A model generated the notes under the pieces. That model was given only the letters and a program-made list of their open reading frames with translations, searched no databases and was not told where the DNA came from. From Macrostomum hystrix (Eukaryota; Platyhelminthes; Macrostomidae): a stretch of 64,000 nucleotides of DNA. The stretch's first letter is position 1. The number at the start of each line of letters is the position of its first letter. The stretch lies in the NCBI GenBank assembly GCA_950097015.1, contig CATNEN010000034.1:5846501-5910500 (forward strand), written 5' to 3'. Positions 46,301 to 56,431 of the stretch are shown here, one piece after another. A program made the translations under genes and the position numbers.

Positions 46301-49300
46301 ATTTTGCCGCCCGTTTTTATACCAAGGGGGCGGGGAATCCCCCCCCTCTGAAATTTTTTTTGCCAGCGCCTGAATGCTTTGGGGGTGACTGATTGGTTGA
46401 CAGACTAGTCGAGGGTGTCCTGTGGTTGAGCTGCGCCTAATAGTTAGGCTTGAACAGTGAAATTGGAGAAATTCGCGTCAGGGTGTCCATAGTGGCCTAG
46501 TTCCACCTGTTGTACCTCTTGAGGGTCTAGATAGATAAGAGAGATAGATATAGATAAAGGTCGGTGACCGCCGAAGTCAGAGATGATGCAAGCACATTCG
46601 GGTGACATGCTGATAAAGTTTGAAGGTCTGGAAAGCCCGCACTGAGGCGCAGTGCAAATTCGTGTATAGGGGTGTATGAAATAACCATAGCTCTTATGGG
46701 AAAAATCGGACCTTCGGCCAGAAACATTGAATATCTCGACGGTCTGAAGAGCTGGCGACTTGTTTCTTGTTTCAGAAGATGCGCAACAAAAAGTTGGCCC
46801 ATGTTCTTGAGTTTCGTGTGCCTGCATTGTTCCCTTCGGGTGCAGCAAAAAAATTGTCAGGGGTTGGAAAAATCCCCCCCCCCTTGGTAGTTCTACTGTT
46901 AAGGGGAATAGAGAAATTTGAGAGTTTATTACTCAATTTCTAACTAATTAATATTTCTTGCCTTAATAAAGAAGTTTTGGTGTGAATAGCGAAGTGAATA
47001 CCAGTTGCCTGCAGACACTAAAAGCCTTGTTTCTTCTTAAAATGGTTTCTCTTCCTCATACCCTCTCCGTTGTGCGAGGGCGCTTGACCTATCCAACTCT
47101 AACCCTTAACCTACAAAGTTAGTAGCTGGGCACTAGCGCCAGTTGCTCTCTTACCCGTTCTGGTTGCAACAGAAGCAAGCAACACAACGCACTGGAGCAA
47201 CAATAACTAATTGAGTAGAGAAACTAAGCTGTGTTTTTTCATTAGTGCGTACATGAATTCAGACACTGGAACTTCTATGTTATGTGTACGCGCTTAATCT
47301 ACAGTAGGTTAAGCAAAAAAATGGGGAAATTTAGTTACGAAAAATTGCATTAGGTTACATTATACTATTTTGGATTAGAGCATGCTGTCTGTTGTTGCAA
47401 AGCTTAGATAGGTTTTTGCAGCTGTTAGACAATTGATTCTTAACTAGTTAAATGTAGAATAAATTTCGTTCTGTATATTTTCTCGCTCATACGATTCTTT
47501 TGGTTGCTAGAATTGGACTTTTTTGTTATAGCTCAAAAACACAACTCTTAAGTAGGCTTAGAGTTAGAGGTTAGAGCTTAGTATTTTCACGTTGGATTTT
47601 TCACGTTCTAGACATTTTTAGGTCTCACCTGTTCTAGTCATTTTTTGGGGTCTCACCTGTTCTAGTCATTTTTTGGGGTCTCACCTGTTCTAGTCATTTT
47701 TTGGGGTCTCACCTGTTCTAGTCATTTAAGGTCTCACCTGTTCTAGTCATTTAAGGTCTCACCTGTTCTAGTCATTTTTCGGGGTCTCACCTGTTCTAGT
47801 CATTTTTAGGTCTCACCTGTTCTAGTCATTTAAGGTCTCACCTGTTCTAGTCATTTTTAGGTCTCACCTGTTCTAGTCATTTTTAGGTCTCACCTGTTCT
47901 AGTCATTTTTAGGTCTCACCTGTTCTAGTCATTTTTTGGGGTCTCACCTGTTCTAGTCATTTTTTGGGGTCTCACCTGTTCTAGTCATTTTTAGGTCTCA
48001 CCTGTTCTAGTCATTTTTAGGTCTCACCTGTTCTAGTCATTTTTAGGTCTCACCTGATCTAGTCATTCAAGGTCTCACCTGTTCTAGTCATTTTTAGGTC
48101 TCACCTGTTCTAGTCATTTTTAGGTCTCACCTGTTCTAGTCATTTTTAGGTCTCACCTGTTCTAGTCATTTAAGGTCTCACCTGTTCTGGTCATTTTGGT
48201 GTCTCACCTGTTTAAATTGCCTGTTATAATTGTTTAAAATCTCAAATCGTTTTGCAATTTAGTGTTTCGCCTGTTCAAGGTGTGCCTTAATGACATAATC
48301 GAACCCTGTAATTAATTTCTAATCCGCCAACCCCCGCCAGATGTACGCATGGACCGGACTCGCGGCGGTCGCAAAAAGTGTAAGCGCACTTCTCGCGAGC
48401 AGTTCGACCAGCTGGTTGAGCAGATCGCCGCCCCGGTTGGCAGCGACGCCGCCCCGGCACCCGCCGCAGGCGACAGCTCCGCTGGATACAAACCTGAGCC
48501 CCGCAACATGGCTGCAGCCGACGGCAGCGGCTCCTCGGAGGGCTCCGACACTCCGCCGCATCCATCGCGTCGGCGTCAGCTAAATGGCGGAAATGACGAT
48601 CTAATAGCCGCCGACGATGGCGGAATCGCCAGCGATCCTCTTGATAGTTTCATTCGCGAAGCCGTCGCCAATGACGCCATGATCCGGCCGCTGACTGTTG
48701 GCCACTGGCCCGGCGGTCCGGACAGCGCCGCGGCCTTCACCGCCGCTATTCGCGACTGGTTCGCTCGCGGCCTGCACTCGATAGTCAGCTGGAGCAATTC
48801 TTTAAAATGCCTGGACGCCCTGCTGCTGCAGGATCGCATAGCGCTGCTGTCTAAGAACTGGTTCGCCATCTTGCTCATGGACACACTGGCCAGGTGTTCG
48901 CCCTTCACTGGCGTTGTCCACTTTGCCAACAACTTCTCTGTTGGTCCGGATGAAGCTGCCGCCTGCCAGGTGCCGCAGGATTTCTACGCCACCCTTAGCG
49001 GCATGCTGCAGTCGTTCGATCAACTGGGCCCGTGTCGCAGCGAGATCTCTATTCTGAAACTGCTGGCCCTATTGGATCATAGCGTCGTTGATGACATCGG
49101 CATCATCTCGCGCACTGAGGCTCTCCGCGGCGCCACCCTGCGCGCCCTGTACCGCGTCAGCTCGGTGAAGCTCAACATTGACGAGCAGTCTGAGCAGTGC
49201 GACCTGTACGTTAGCAAACTGCTGCTTAGGCAGGGCTTCACTGTCAACTTGAAGATGGGCCTGGATTCCTGGCGCAGTCTAGATCCGCCTAGTCAGGAGC

Positions 49301-49728
49301 GCTGCACCGAGTCCATCACCCGCTGCCTTGGCATTCAGGCCGCCTCGCCAACTGCGCGCTCCAGCCCCGAGGAGGACTGTACCAGCACCGACTCCTGCCC
49401 GGACCAATTCCGCAGCCGTGTCTATTTCAAAACCTTGCGCTCCGGCTCTGGCCCTGTCACGCCGCAGGCGCTGCTGCCTCCGCCGCCGCCACCGCCGCCG
49501 CAGCATCAGCAGCAGCAGCTGCCACCTCCGCCGCTGCCACCGCAATTTCACAATCCGCAGCCGCACTTTTTGAATCATCAAAATTATCAGCCGCATCTGC
49601 AACATCAACAACAGCAGCGGCAGCAGCATTGCGGTATATTCAAAGGCCAGCCAGTTGGCATGCTAATGGAGCCGCCACCGCCACCCACCGACTATGCCGG
49701 CGATGATGACGCATTTGGTGAATATTAA
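40315..49728 (+). CDS. ERR-like (NR3-type) nuclear receptor
   Basis: Three coding exons, 40315-40582, 41187-41303 and 48341-49728, join in phase to give 590 residues. The DNA-binding domain has two C4 zinc fingers (C60, C63, C77, C80; C96, C102, C112, C115), P-box [10 protein letters not shown], and the extension [20 protein letters not shown]. The CEACK P-box and the VRxDRxRGGR box are closest to estrogen-related receptors, which bind extended half-sites. A ligand-binding domain is visible at about 230-455, with the signature [20 protein letters not shown] and LLSKNWF (helices 3-5). It is divergent, and I find no C-terminal AF-2 activation helix. Instead the tail (about 500-590) is rich in Pro, Gln and His. 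The product should be a nuclear transcription factor. Intron 2 is 7.0 kb, with two minisatellites and a MITE. Upstream non-coding exons are not resolved. Confidence 0.9.
40715..40825 (-). mobile_element. SINE fragment in receptor intron 1
   Basis: Read on the minus strand, it has GGGATTTTAAATCTC (a B-box-like word) followed by GTGTCCTTGGACAAGACATT and TAACTC. This resembles the body of the SINE at 23425-23750 (GCAAGACACTTAACTC). Short and decayed. Confidence 0.5.
41385..43440. repeat. 23-bp minisatellite, about 90 copies, in receptor intron 2
   Basis: The unit is GATTCCTTTATCCCTAGACT plus AAC, with ATC/AAC, CTATATC/TTTATC and CCTTAG variants. A block of about 400 bp is duplicated with a 443-bp shift (starting at 41611 and again at 42054). 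It starts 80 bases after the exon 2 donor. Each unit carries CTAAC or CTATC, a pyrimidine run and TAG. Confidence 0.97.
43441..46282. other. Intronic DNA of the ERR-like gene
   Basis: AT-rich. A 25-bp direct repeat (TTTCTAAATACTTTTTCCTA core) occurs at 43444-43468 and 44319-44343. A GC-rich spot lies at 44600-44640. No exon was recognised. Confidence 0.45.
45985..46200. promoter_or_regulatory. Cluster of four CCAAT words
   Basis: CCAAT occurs at 45992, 46063, 46139 and 46184, each followed by CA (CCAATCA). The spacing is 45-76 bases and the neighbourhoods are partly similar (CAGCGAG at two of them). They could be a decayed tandem repeat or an intronic regulatory element. No function is shown. 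Confidence 0.35.
46283..46898. mobile_element. MITE with TTAA target duplication, 616 bp (piggyBac-like)
   Basis: The left end CAGTAGGACTACCAAG and right end CTTGGTAGTTCTACTG are inverted repeats with one mismatch. Each is flanked by TTAA (46279-46282 and 46899-46902), the target of piggyBac transposases. The interior has G- and C-runs near both ends and no transposase frame. Confidence 0.8.
47605..48215. repeat. About 25-bp minisatellite near the last receptor exon, about 24 copies
   Basis: The unit is GGTCTCACCTGTTCTAGTCA followed by a T-run of variable length and sometimes GG. It ends about 125 bases upstream of the exon 3 acceptor. Each unit holds a CACCTG E-box word and an acceptor-like CCTGTTCTAG. 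Confidence 0.95.
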
Positions 49729-50566
49729 AATACGGTTTTTTCACTTCAGACAACACTTGTTTTCGTTAAAGCGTACGTTTTGTTATCAGTGCGCTTTTGA
49801 AGGTTTGTGTTCTGTGTACTTTTAACCTTTGCCCCATCTCCCACCTTTGTGGAACATGTACGTACTCGTGTGTGTGAGAATTTTTCCTACATGTATTCAA
49901 CAAAACTTTCTCAATTTTTATTTCTGCGACAATGTAAGTGAGAGTGAAGGCTAATTGATATTGTTCCGCATTGTTTTGCCTGATTGGCCGTGTCATGTTG
50001 CTTTTGTTCTTGCTGAAGCCGTTTTTGGATCAGGTTCTGTATCGCTATGTTTGTTATATGGTAAGAATCTTCATATTTAGTAATGCATTGTTCTGTTATT
50101 TTTATTGATCATTATATTCTATTCTGACTTTTGTCTGGCTGTTGTTATTGTTGCTGTGCCACAACTGCACTAGATGGTTTAAAACCCGTACGACAGGCTA
50201 CTTGTTTTCACCAGATTTCTCATTTGTTATCGTCGTGTGTTTTCTAGATTAGCGAAAGTGTATTTTTTCTGAAATTTTCTTTCCTATTTTTTCTTATTCC
50301 GACTTCTGTCACTAGCCCACTCTACTGTTTTCTGTTGCAGATTTCTAAACTTTCTCTTTTTTTACCAAAAAATTAGATACTGCACTTCAGGATAAAACCA
50401 TTTTTTTATTATTGAAACTCTTGCCAATTATATTACAATATTGATTTGTTTTGCTGAATTCAACTAGCTGTAGCTGTTTTTTGTATATCGACAAACTATT
50501 GACTAAATAAGCCATCTAAACATCTACATTTTTACATCTAAACGATTTTTCCACGCCATCAGTGAG
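49729..50566. other. Receptor 3' flank
   Basis: AT-rich. A small open stretch starting ATG at 49996 and ending at a GTAAGA donor at 50062 (MLLLFLLKPFLDQ...) could be a short exon, but nothing confirms it. Confidence 0.35.
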
Positions 50567-51545
50567 CCACAACTGGACACATTGGTGGGCCACACCTAGA
50601 CACATTAGTGGGCCACACCTGGACACATTTGTGGGCCACACCTGGACACATTTGTGGGCCACACCTGGACACATTAGTGGGCCACACCTGGACACATTTG
50701 TGGGACATACCTCGACATATTGGTGGGCCACACCTGGACACATTTGTGGGCCACAACTGGACACATTTGTGGGCCACACCTGGACACATTTGTGGGCCAC
50801 ACCTGGACACATTGGTGGGCCACACCTGGACACATTTGTGGGCCACACCTGGACACATTTGTGGGCCACACCTGGACACATTTGTGGGCCACACCTGGAC
50901 ACATTTGTGGGCCACACCTGGACACATTTGTGGGACATACCTCGACATATTGGTGGGCCACACCTGGACACATTTGTGGGCCACAACTGGACACATTTGT
51001 GGGCCACACCTGGACACATTGGTGGGCCACACCTGGACACATTTGTGGGCCACACCTGGACACATTTGTGGGCCACACCTGGACACATTTGTGGGCCACA
51101 CCTGGACACATTTGTGGGCCACACCTGGACACATTAGTGGGCCACACCTGGACACATTTGTGGGACATACCTCGACATATTGGTGGGCCACACCTGGACA
51201 CATTTGTGGGCCACAACTGGACACATTGGTGGGCCACACCTGGACACATTTGTGGGCCACACCTGGACACATTGGTGGGCCACACCTGGACACATTTGTG
51301 GGCCACACCTGGACACATTTGTGGGCCACACCTGGACACATTTGTGGGCCACACCTGGACACATTTGTGGGCCACACCTGGACACATTAGTGGGCCACAC
51401 CTGGACACATTAGTGGGCCACACCTGGACACATTAGTGGGCCACACCTGGACACATTAGTGGGCCACACCTGGACACATTTGTGGGCCACACCTGGACAC
51501 ATTTGTGGGCCACACCTGGACACATTTGTGGGACATACCTGGACA
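50567..51545. repeat. 23-bp minisatellite, about 42 copies, with CACCTG in most units
   Basis: The unit is GGGCCACACCTGGACACATT plus TGT (or AGT, GGT). A variant block GGGACATACCTCGACATATT recurs about every 230 bp (50702, 50932, 51162), showing a higher-order repeat of ten units. Open frames in all directions are repeat by-products. Confidence 0.97.
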
Positions 51546-52224
51546 CAGTTTGAAGCTGTTTAAGGCGCATTGTTAGTAGCTATTTTTCTCTACTGTTGCC
51601 ATGGATACGCATGTATTTTAATAGCTAGCTAACTAATAGACTGTCAGCGGCTGTGCTTTCGTGTCCGTGCACTATGCTTACCCTTTATATAAAAATGCAA
51701 ATTATGTTGATAAGATTTTCTCTCGAATTTTAGAATATTATACATTACTATAAATTTATTGTAAACTCATTTCAGACATATGAGTATCTCTAGTTTAGGC
51801 TGAGCTTATTATTAGAATTTGTATTTGAATTCCCCCCTTCGCAAGTTGAGTCGTGTAATAATGCTGTTTTCTATGACTCTGCAGTGTAACACTATGTAGC
51901 GTGCTCTCTGTTGTACTCTCCGCTTTACACACTGCTTATCCATTTCTTATTGTTCTCTTTCCTCACTCCCTACTGCTCCTCTCTCGCAGCCAGCCAGCCA
52001 ACCCGCCCTCTATTTGTCCATCTAGCCGTTTTACTGTATCAAACCAACGAATGAGCTGCTAAAATGGTACTTCTTTATTTTCTTTATTTTCAAGTAGAAA
52101 GACCAAGGGGGGTATTTCAACTATTTATCAAATCGCCATTAACGCCCCTAAAATCATTCCCCAGGGGGGATTAGCGCGGTCTTCTTTCTACTGTTAAAGA
52201 TTTCACAGCGCCAAAGAACTGCCA
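51546..52224. other. Unique AT-rich DNA
   Basis: Nothing recognised except a CAGCCAGCCAGCC run at about 51989, behind a pyrimidine-rich acceptor-like stretch. Confidence 0.4.
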
Positions 52225-53154
52225 TTTACCAAAAGTCTAGGAATGCCCTGCCCATGGTGTCAAATGAAAGGAAATTTTGTCACAAAGAAAACAAAGTTAA
52301 AATCATGTTCATATATTTTTCTATGCAGGAGCTGCAGCAAGAAACGTGCGCGAAGGTCAGGGGTAGTGTTACACAAGCTCCGGTGGGAGGAGGCGGGGAA
52401 CCCAGCGGGCTGAGATCTTTGAGAGACCCAGCTGATCGTTGACGATTATTCGATGGACAGTAGACTTGGCAATACCCAATCAATCAGAGATCTCTCGAAT
52501 AGTCAAGCGGGCATCCGAGTCCAGCAGGGCCTCGATCCGTTGATGGGATGTCTCGCCACCCGACGTGCAAGGACGGCCAGAGCGTGGCTGATCATTCACC
52601 GCAGACTGGCCATCTCTAAAGCGTTCGATCCATCCGTAAATGGCAGTTTTTTTCAGGCTGTTCTTACCGTGGATGGAGAATAAGTGGTCAGAAATCTTGG
52701 CTCCACTCCATCCTACTGACCAAAGGGCAAAAACTTGACTTCGCTGACTTTCAAGGCTCTGAATAGAACTCATTTTGGTAAAAAAAATTGAAGTTGAAAG
52801 CCAGCGCTTGGTACGAATTATCTGCACTCGCGTAAAAGCTCAGATTAGCTTTATAAGCATTTCTGCTTTTTTTCCATAGACTGCCACGTCTTTCTGACAC
52901 GTCAGTAGCAGAATTCAAAATGAAAATGAAGATGAAAAAAATCATTGCAATAGATTTTTGAGCTTGTGTAACACTACCCCAGACCTTCGCGCACGTGTAT
53001 GCAGCTCCTGAATAGAAAAATATATGAACATGATTTTAACTTTGTTTTCTTTGTGACAAAATTTCCTTTCATTTGACACCATGCGCGTGAAATTTCAATG
53101 CTCCGTTGAAGAGCTACGTTGGACATTCCGGGAACTTTTGGGACACCCCTCGTA
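52225..53154 (-). mobile_element. Internally deleted mariner with long inverted repeats
   Basis: The inner arms, 52253-52380 and 52960-53083, are near-perfect inverted repeats of about 125 bp. The right end finishes TTTTGGGACACCCCTCG followed by TA, the typical mariner terminus and target. The left outer end (CCAAAAGTCTAGGAATG) is recognisable but has lost about 40 bases. It encloses a truncated transposase read on the minus strand. Confidence 0.82.
52369..52773 (-). pseudogene. Mariner transposase N-terminus (truncated, one nonsense codon)
   Basis: Reading from 52773 on the minus strand, the frame encodes the paired helix-turn-helix DNA-binding region of mariner transposase: KKTAIYGWIERFRDGQSAV, PRSGRP, then TIREISD. 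A TGA follows (52480-52482) where the family usually has Trp. It continues in frame with LGIAKSTVHRII and ARWVPRLLPPE, ending where the inverted repeat begins. About 135 codons remain of a usual 340-350, and the DDD catalytic domain is gone. Confidence 0.85.
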
Positions 53155-54324
53155 TTCCAATTGTGTACAGTAAGATTTGTTTCTAGTGCTGTTGTTATTT
53201 CCATTGTTGCTATCTGTTTGTTAATTCGGGTGCATTTTTAATTTCGAACTTTGCATCAGCCTGTATCCTGTTAAAATGCGCCGCGCCCACATTATCGTGT
53301 GACTGTTTTACTAAAATACACAACTTGCACTGTTTGGAGAATTGAAGAAATCAAAAGAAACTATTTATCTTTTTCTGTCGCTTGTATCTATACGTTTGTC
53401 TTTTGTGTGTCTGTGTGCCAATAGGCTATAAAATTTTATTCGTAAATTATTATTCTATACAATATGTTGCTTATCAAATTTACGTGATAGAGCTAATTGT
53501 AATGCTTTATAATGTTCATTTTCTTTGTTTATTCATTTCTATGCTTAGTTTCCTCTCTCTCTGCGTCCGTAACTTGATACTATTGGTATTGTTACTGTTA
53601 TCATTATACTGTTATCAGTAGTACTATACTAGTAGTAAAACTAGTATATCAGTAACTGCAGTTATCAGTACGCGAGTAAAAACTGCGCTAATAATTAATT
53701 ACCTTTATCTAAATTACCTTCTCTTTTTGTCTATCTCAGATTCAATAGAAGTTTGGCTTTTTCTGACTATAAATTTATTCTATTTGTTTGTTTGGTCTCT
53801 ATGTTGTACCAAAGCACTTGTTCTTACTAAAACAAAGCAAACCAGGTGAAACAATTTGGAACAATTTATTGGAGAAATACAAAATTAGAGCGAAGCTGCC
53901 AATGTAGATTATGTTAATTAATATATTATTAAAGTGTGCACTAATTTGTATTCGCGCCTGTTTGCAACACAATTAGATTTTGCTTTTCATTTCGCAAGTT
54001 TTCCTGGGCATTAGCTTTTCCTGACTCAGTCTTAACTCAATCATCGTTTGCATGGGGATGGCAATTATTCAGTATGTCTAGACTACATAGTTAATAATGA
54101 TCATTTCAAGCTATTCTTTCATCTGAATGATTTCCAATATATATTCTTTTCGATTTCGGCGCATTCGTTCCGTGTGACTTTATAATTAATAATCTCCTTT
54201 TATGCCGCGTCGGCCCTTAATAATCAATGAAATCCTTCTCAACAGTTGTACAGAGTTTGTTAGTTAAGACATGTGGAAAATGATTTTTTGTGCTAGTCAA
54301 AATATGATATTATCTTAGTTGTTT
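53155..54324. other. AT-rich DNA, nothing recognised
   Basis: No exon or repeat family identified. A few TAGTA and TATCAG runs lie near 53600-53670. Confidence 0.4.
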
Positions 54325-54598
54325 TATACGATAGCAGGTAGATTTCTAAACTGTCATCTAGAATAGCAGGTAGATTTCTAAACTGTCATCTAGAATAGCA
54401 GGTAGATTTCTAAACTGTCATCTAGAATAGCAGGTAGATTTCTAAACTGTCATCTAGAATAGCAGGTAGATTTCTAAACTGTCATCTAGAATAGCAGGTA
54501 GATTTGTAAACTGTCATCTAGAATAGCAGGTAGATTTCTAAACTGTCATCTAGAATAGCAGGTAGATTTGTAAACTGTCATCTAGAATAGCAGGTAGC
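54325..54598. repeat. 32-bp minisatellite, about 8.5 copies
   Basis: The unit is AGCAGGTAGATTTCTAAACT followed by GTCATCTAGAAT. Copies are nearly identical (one C/G site). AGCAGGTAGA looks like a donor and ATCTAG like an acceptor. Confidence 0.95.
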
Positions 54599-55144
54599 AA
54601 AGTTTTATTTTTCTCTCGTAAGTGCGCCAGTACCCGGGCACATGAAAAGTGCAATTTTGCAATACAGTGAGCTCAGAAACGAAATGCGGTCGCGGGTAGA
54701 GAGAGGCTGGCATTGAGGACAGCAGGAGATTGGGGAAGGAATCGGCCTGTACACTGAAATCCCAAATTTGTGAGGGGAGCGAGAACAGTGGGATCTGTTC
54801 GCGTTCTCGCAGAGGACAGAAGGGAGTAGGGCAGGAGGTAGCTGCGGCATTTAGGACGCCGGCTGCAATGGTAAGGACAGCGTGTCAAAAAGGCATTGGT
54901 GAGAGACATTGTGAACAACGCAAGGGCTGGCAGGGAATGAGGGTATTCTCTTCTATCCATGGCTTGAAAATTTAGCGCATCGCCCCTCCGCAACTGGTCC
55001 CTAGTGCGCGCTCTGTCCTCCGTCTCTACCTTCTTTGTCATCTCGGCGCACTGTTGTACTTGTTTGCCAGTGATACTACTAATAACACTTAGCTTTTGGA
55101 CTGGCAGTAGTAACTAACGAATCTCAGCTTCTTGTTTAGTCATA
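54599..55144. other. GC-richer region with chance open frames
   Basis: Frames are open on both strands (for example 54673-55041, minus), but no domain, splice context or family match is seen. Confidence 0.35.
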
Positions 55145-55500
55145 GTCTGATAATTATCCGTTCTCTACATGATTATCATTTCTCTGACATAATTACACTT
55201 TCTCTGACATGATTATCATTCCTTTTACATGATTACCATTCCTCTGACATGATTACTATTTCTCTGACATGACTACCCTTTATCTGACATGATAAACGTT
55301 TCTCTGACATTATTAACATTTTCTGACATGATTATCCTTTATCTAATGCGATTTTTTATAATCTGACATCATCGTTAATTATTTATGGATATTTTCATCA
55401 TCTGACACGATTATCACATTATTCGGAATTACCATCATTTTATAGTATTATCAAATTATCACAGGATTATCTATTTTCTAATCGTGTTATCAATCATCTA
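55145..55500. repeat. Degenerate about 21-bp repeat (TCTGACATGATTA)
   Basis: Ten or more diverged copies of CTCTGACATGATTAyCATT, decaying toward the downstream exon at 55550. The unit resembles the homogeneous 20-bp unit downstream of that exon. Confidence 0.8.
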
Positions 55501-55549
55501 CATTTGAAATTACGTGAGCTTTTAAACGTTTGCACCAAACTATCCTCAG

Positions 55550-56323
55550 CAGCGGTCGCGCCTTGCCTGGCTACTGCATCCGCTGCCACCGCCGCCTAGC
55601 TGTCTTGATGGCAGCAGCAGCAGTGGCGTTGGTGTCAGTTTCGGCTTTGTCCACGCCATAGCAGAGGCCTCCGATGACTTGAAGCTCGAAGCTCACCTCA
55701 CACAGGCCCGCTTTTATCAGCTACTCGAGACTGCAACAGCTGCGGATGGCGACACTCTGTGCTGCTGCTGCTGCTGCTGTTGCTACGAAAGCTGCACTGA
55801 TGACTCGGAGGCATCAACACATAGCAGCTGTCCTCGAACTGCCATCCGCGATGACATCCGCTCGGACATGTTGGCGATAGCGACCTCCAATGTCGGTTTC
55901 TGGGCCCAGCGCTTCCCTAGCAACCGTCCCGGCAGGCGCAAAGCCCTCCTCTGGGAGCTGCTGCTGCTGCTGCTGCTGTCGCCACCCGCTGAGCGAAGTC
56001 GATTAAACTCATTCGCCACAGATGGTCTTCGCTGGCTAATCGACGACAGCAACTCATCCGGCGTGCGGGTTGTCTGCTCGGTGCTGCCCTGCCTAGGGCC
56101 GCTTTTGAGAGCTCTGAAGCGTCTGCGGACTACCTGTGGCTCGGTTCGCGCGCCTGCCACCGCCGCTGCGGCTGCGGCTTCGGCTGCGGCGGCTGCCGGC
56201 GCACCGCCGCGCCTGCTTGAAGCGATTCTGCGGCCCCAGCTACCAGTGCTGCTGACTAACCTGACCCCGGCCGAGGCAAGACTGCTCACACTGGCTGTTG
56301 GTCGATTTCCTAACAGTCCCTGA
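55550..56323 (+). CDS. Terminal exon, possibly the C-terminus of Integrator subunit 5
   Basis: An acceptor (ACTATCCTCAG) is followed by 257 open codons in GC-rich coding-like sequence, ending at TGA 56321-56323. The stretch LLWELLLLLLLSPPAERS and the final LTNLTPAEARLLTLAVGRF recall the C-terminal part of INTS5, in the same order and at similar spacing, as does FGFVHAIAE further upstream. INTS5 is part of the nuclear Integrator complex that processes snRNA and attenuates Pol II. Codon repeats encode Cys (TGC run near 55760), Leu (CTG run near 55960) and Ala tracts. No upstream exons for the other several hundred residues were found between 49.7 and 55.5 kb. It may be a gene fragment, the end of a gene whose other exons are elsewhere, or a different helical-repeat protein. 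Confidence 0.5.
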   Translation, partial: QRSRLAWLLHPLPPPPSCLDGSSSSGVGVSFGFVHAIAEASDDLKLEAHLTQARFYQLLETATAADGDTLCCCCCCCCYESCTDDSEASTHSSCPRTAIRDDIRSDMLAIATSNVGFWAQRFPSNRPGRRKALLWELLLLLLLSPPAERSRLNSFATDGLRWLIDDSNSSGVRVVCSVLPCLGPLLRALKRLRTTCGSVRAPATAAAAAASAAAAAGAPPRLLEAILRPQLPVLLTNLTPAEARLLTLAVGRFPNSP

Positions 56324-56431
56324 CTTGCTGCTCTGCTCGGTGTTTTTCTCAGTGCAAAGTTGTCTTTCTATGATTTTATCATTGCTACATTATTTTCCAT
56401 TTGTTCACCCTTGTTCTAAAAATGCTGGTTT

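Noticed and set aside
46444-46848. 134-codon minus-strand frame inside the MITE
   Set aside because: Does not resemble a transposase and is bounded by the element's ends; chance frame in a non-autonomous element.
49996-50061. Short exon MLLLFLLKPFLDQVLYRYV ending at a GTAAGA donor, possibly leading to the 55550 exon
   Set aside because: In phase with 55550 but only 22 codons, AT-rich, and unsupported by any family resemblance.
50516-51436. Open frames up to 272 codons with Cys- or His-rich repeats
   Set aside because: Frames of the 23-bp array, open on both strands at once; no start, splice or domain support.
54605-55041. 122-codon minus-strand frame starting MTKKVETEDRARTRDQL
   Set aside because: Opposite strand is equally open, no domain is visible, and composition alone explains the openness.
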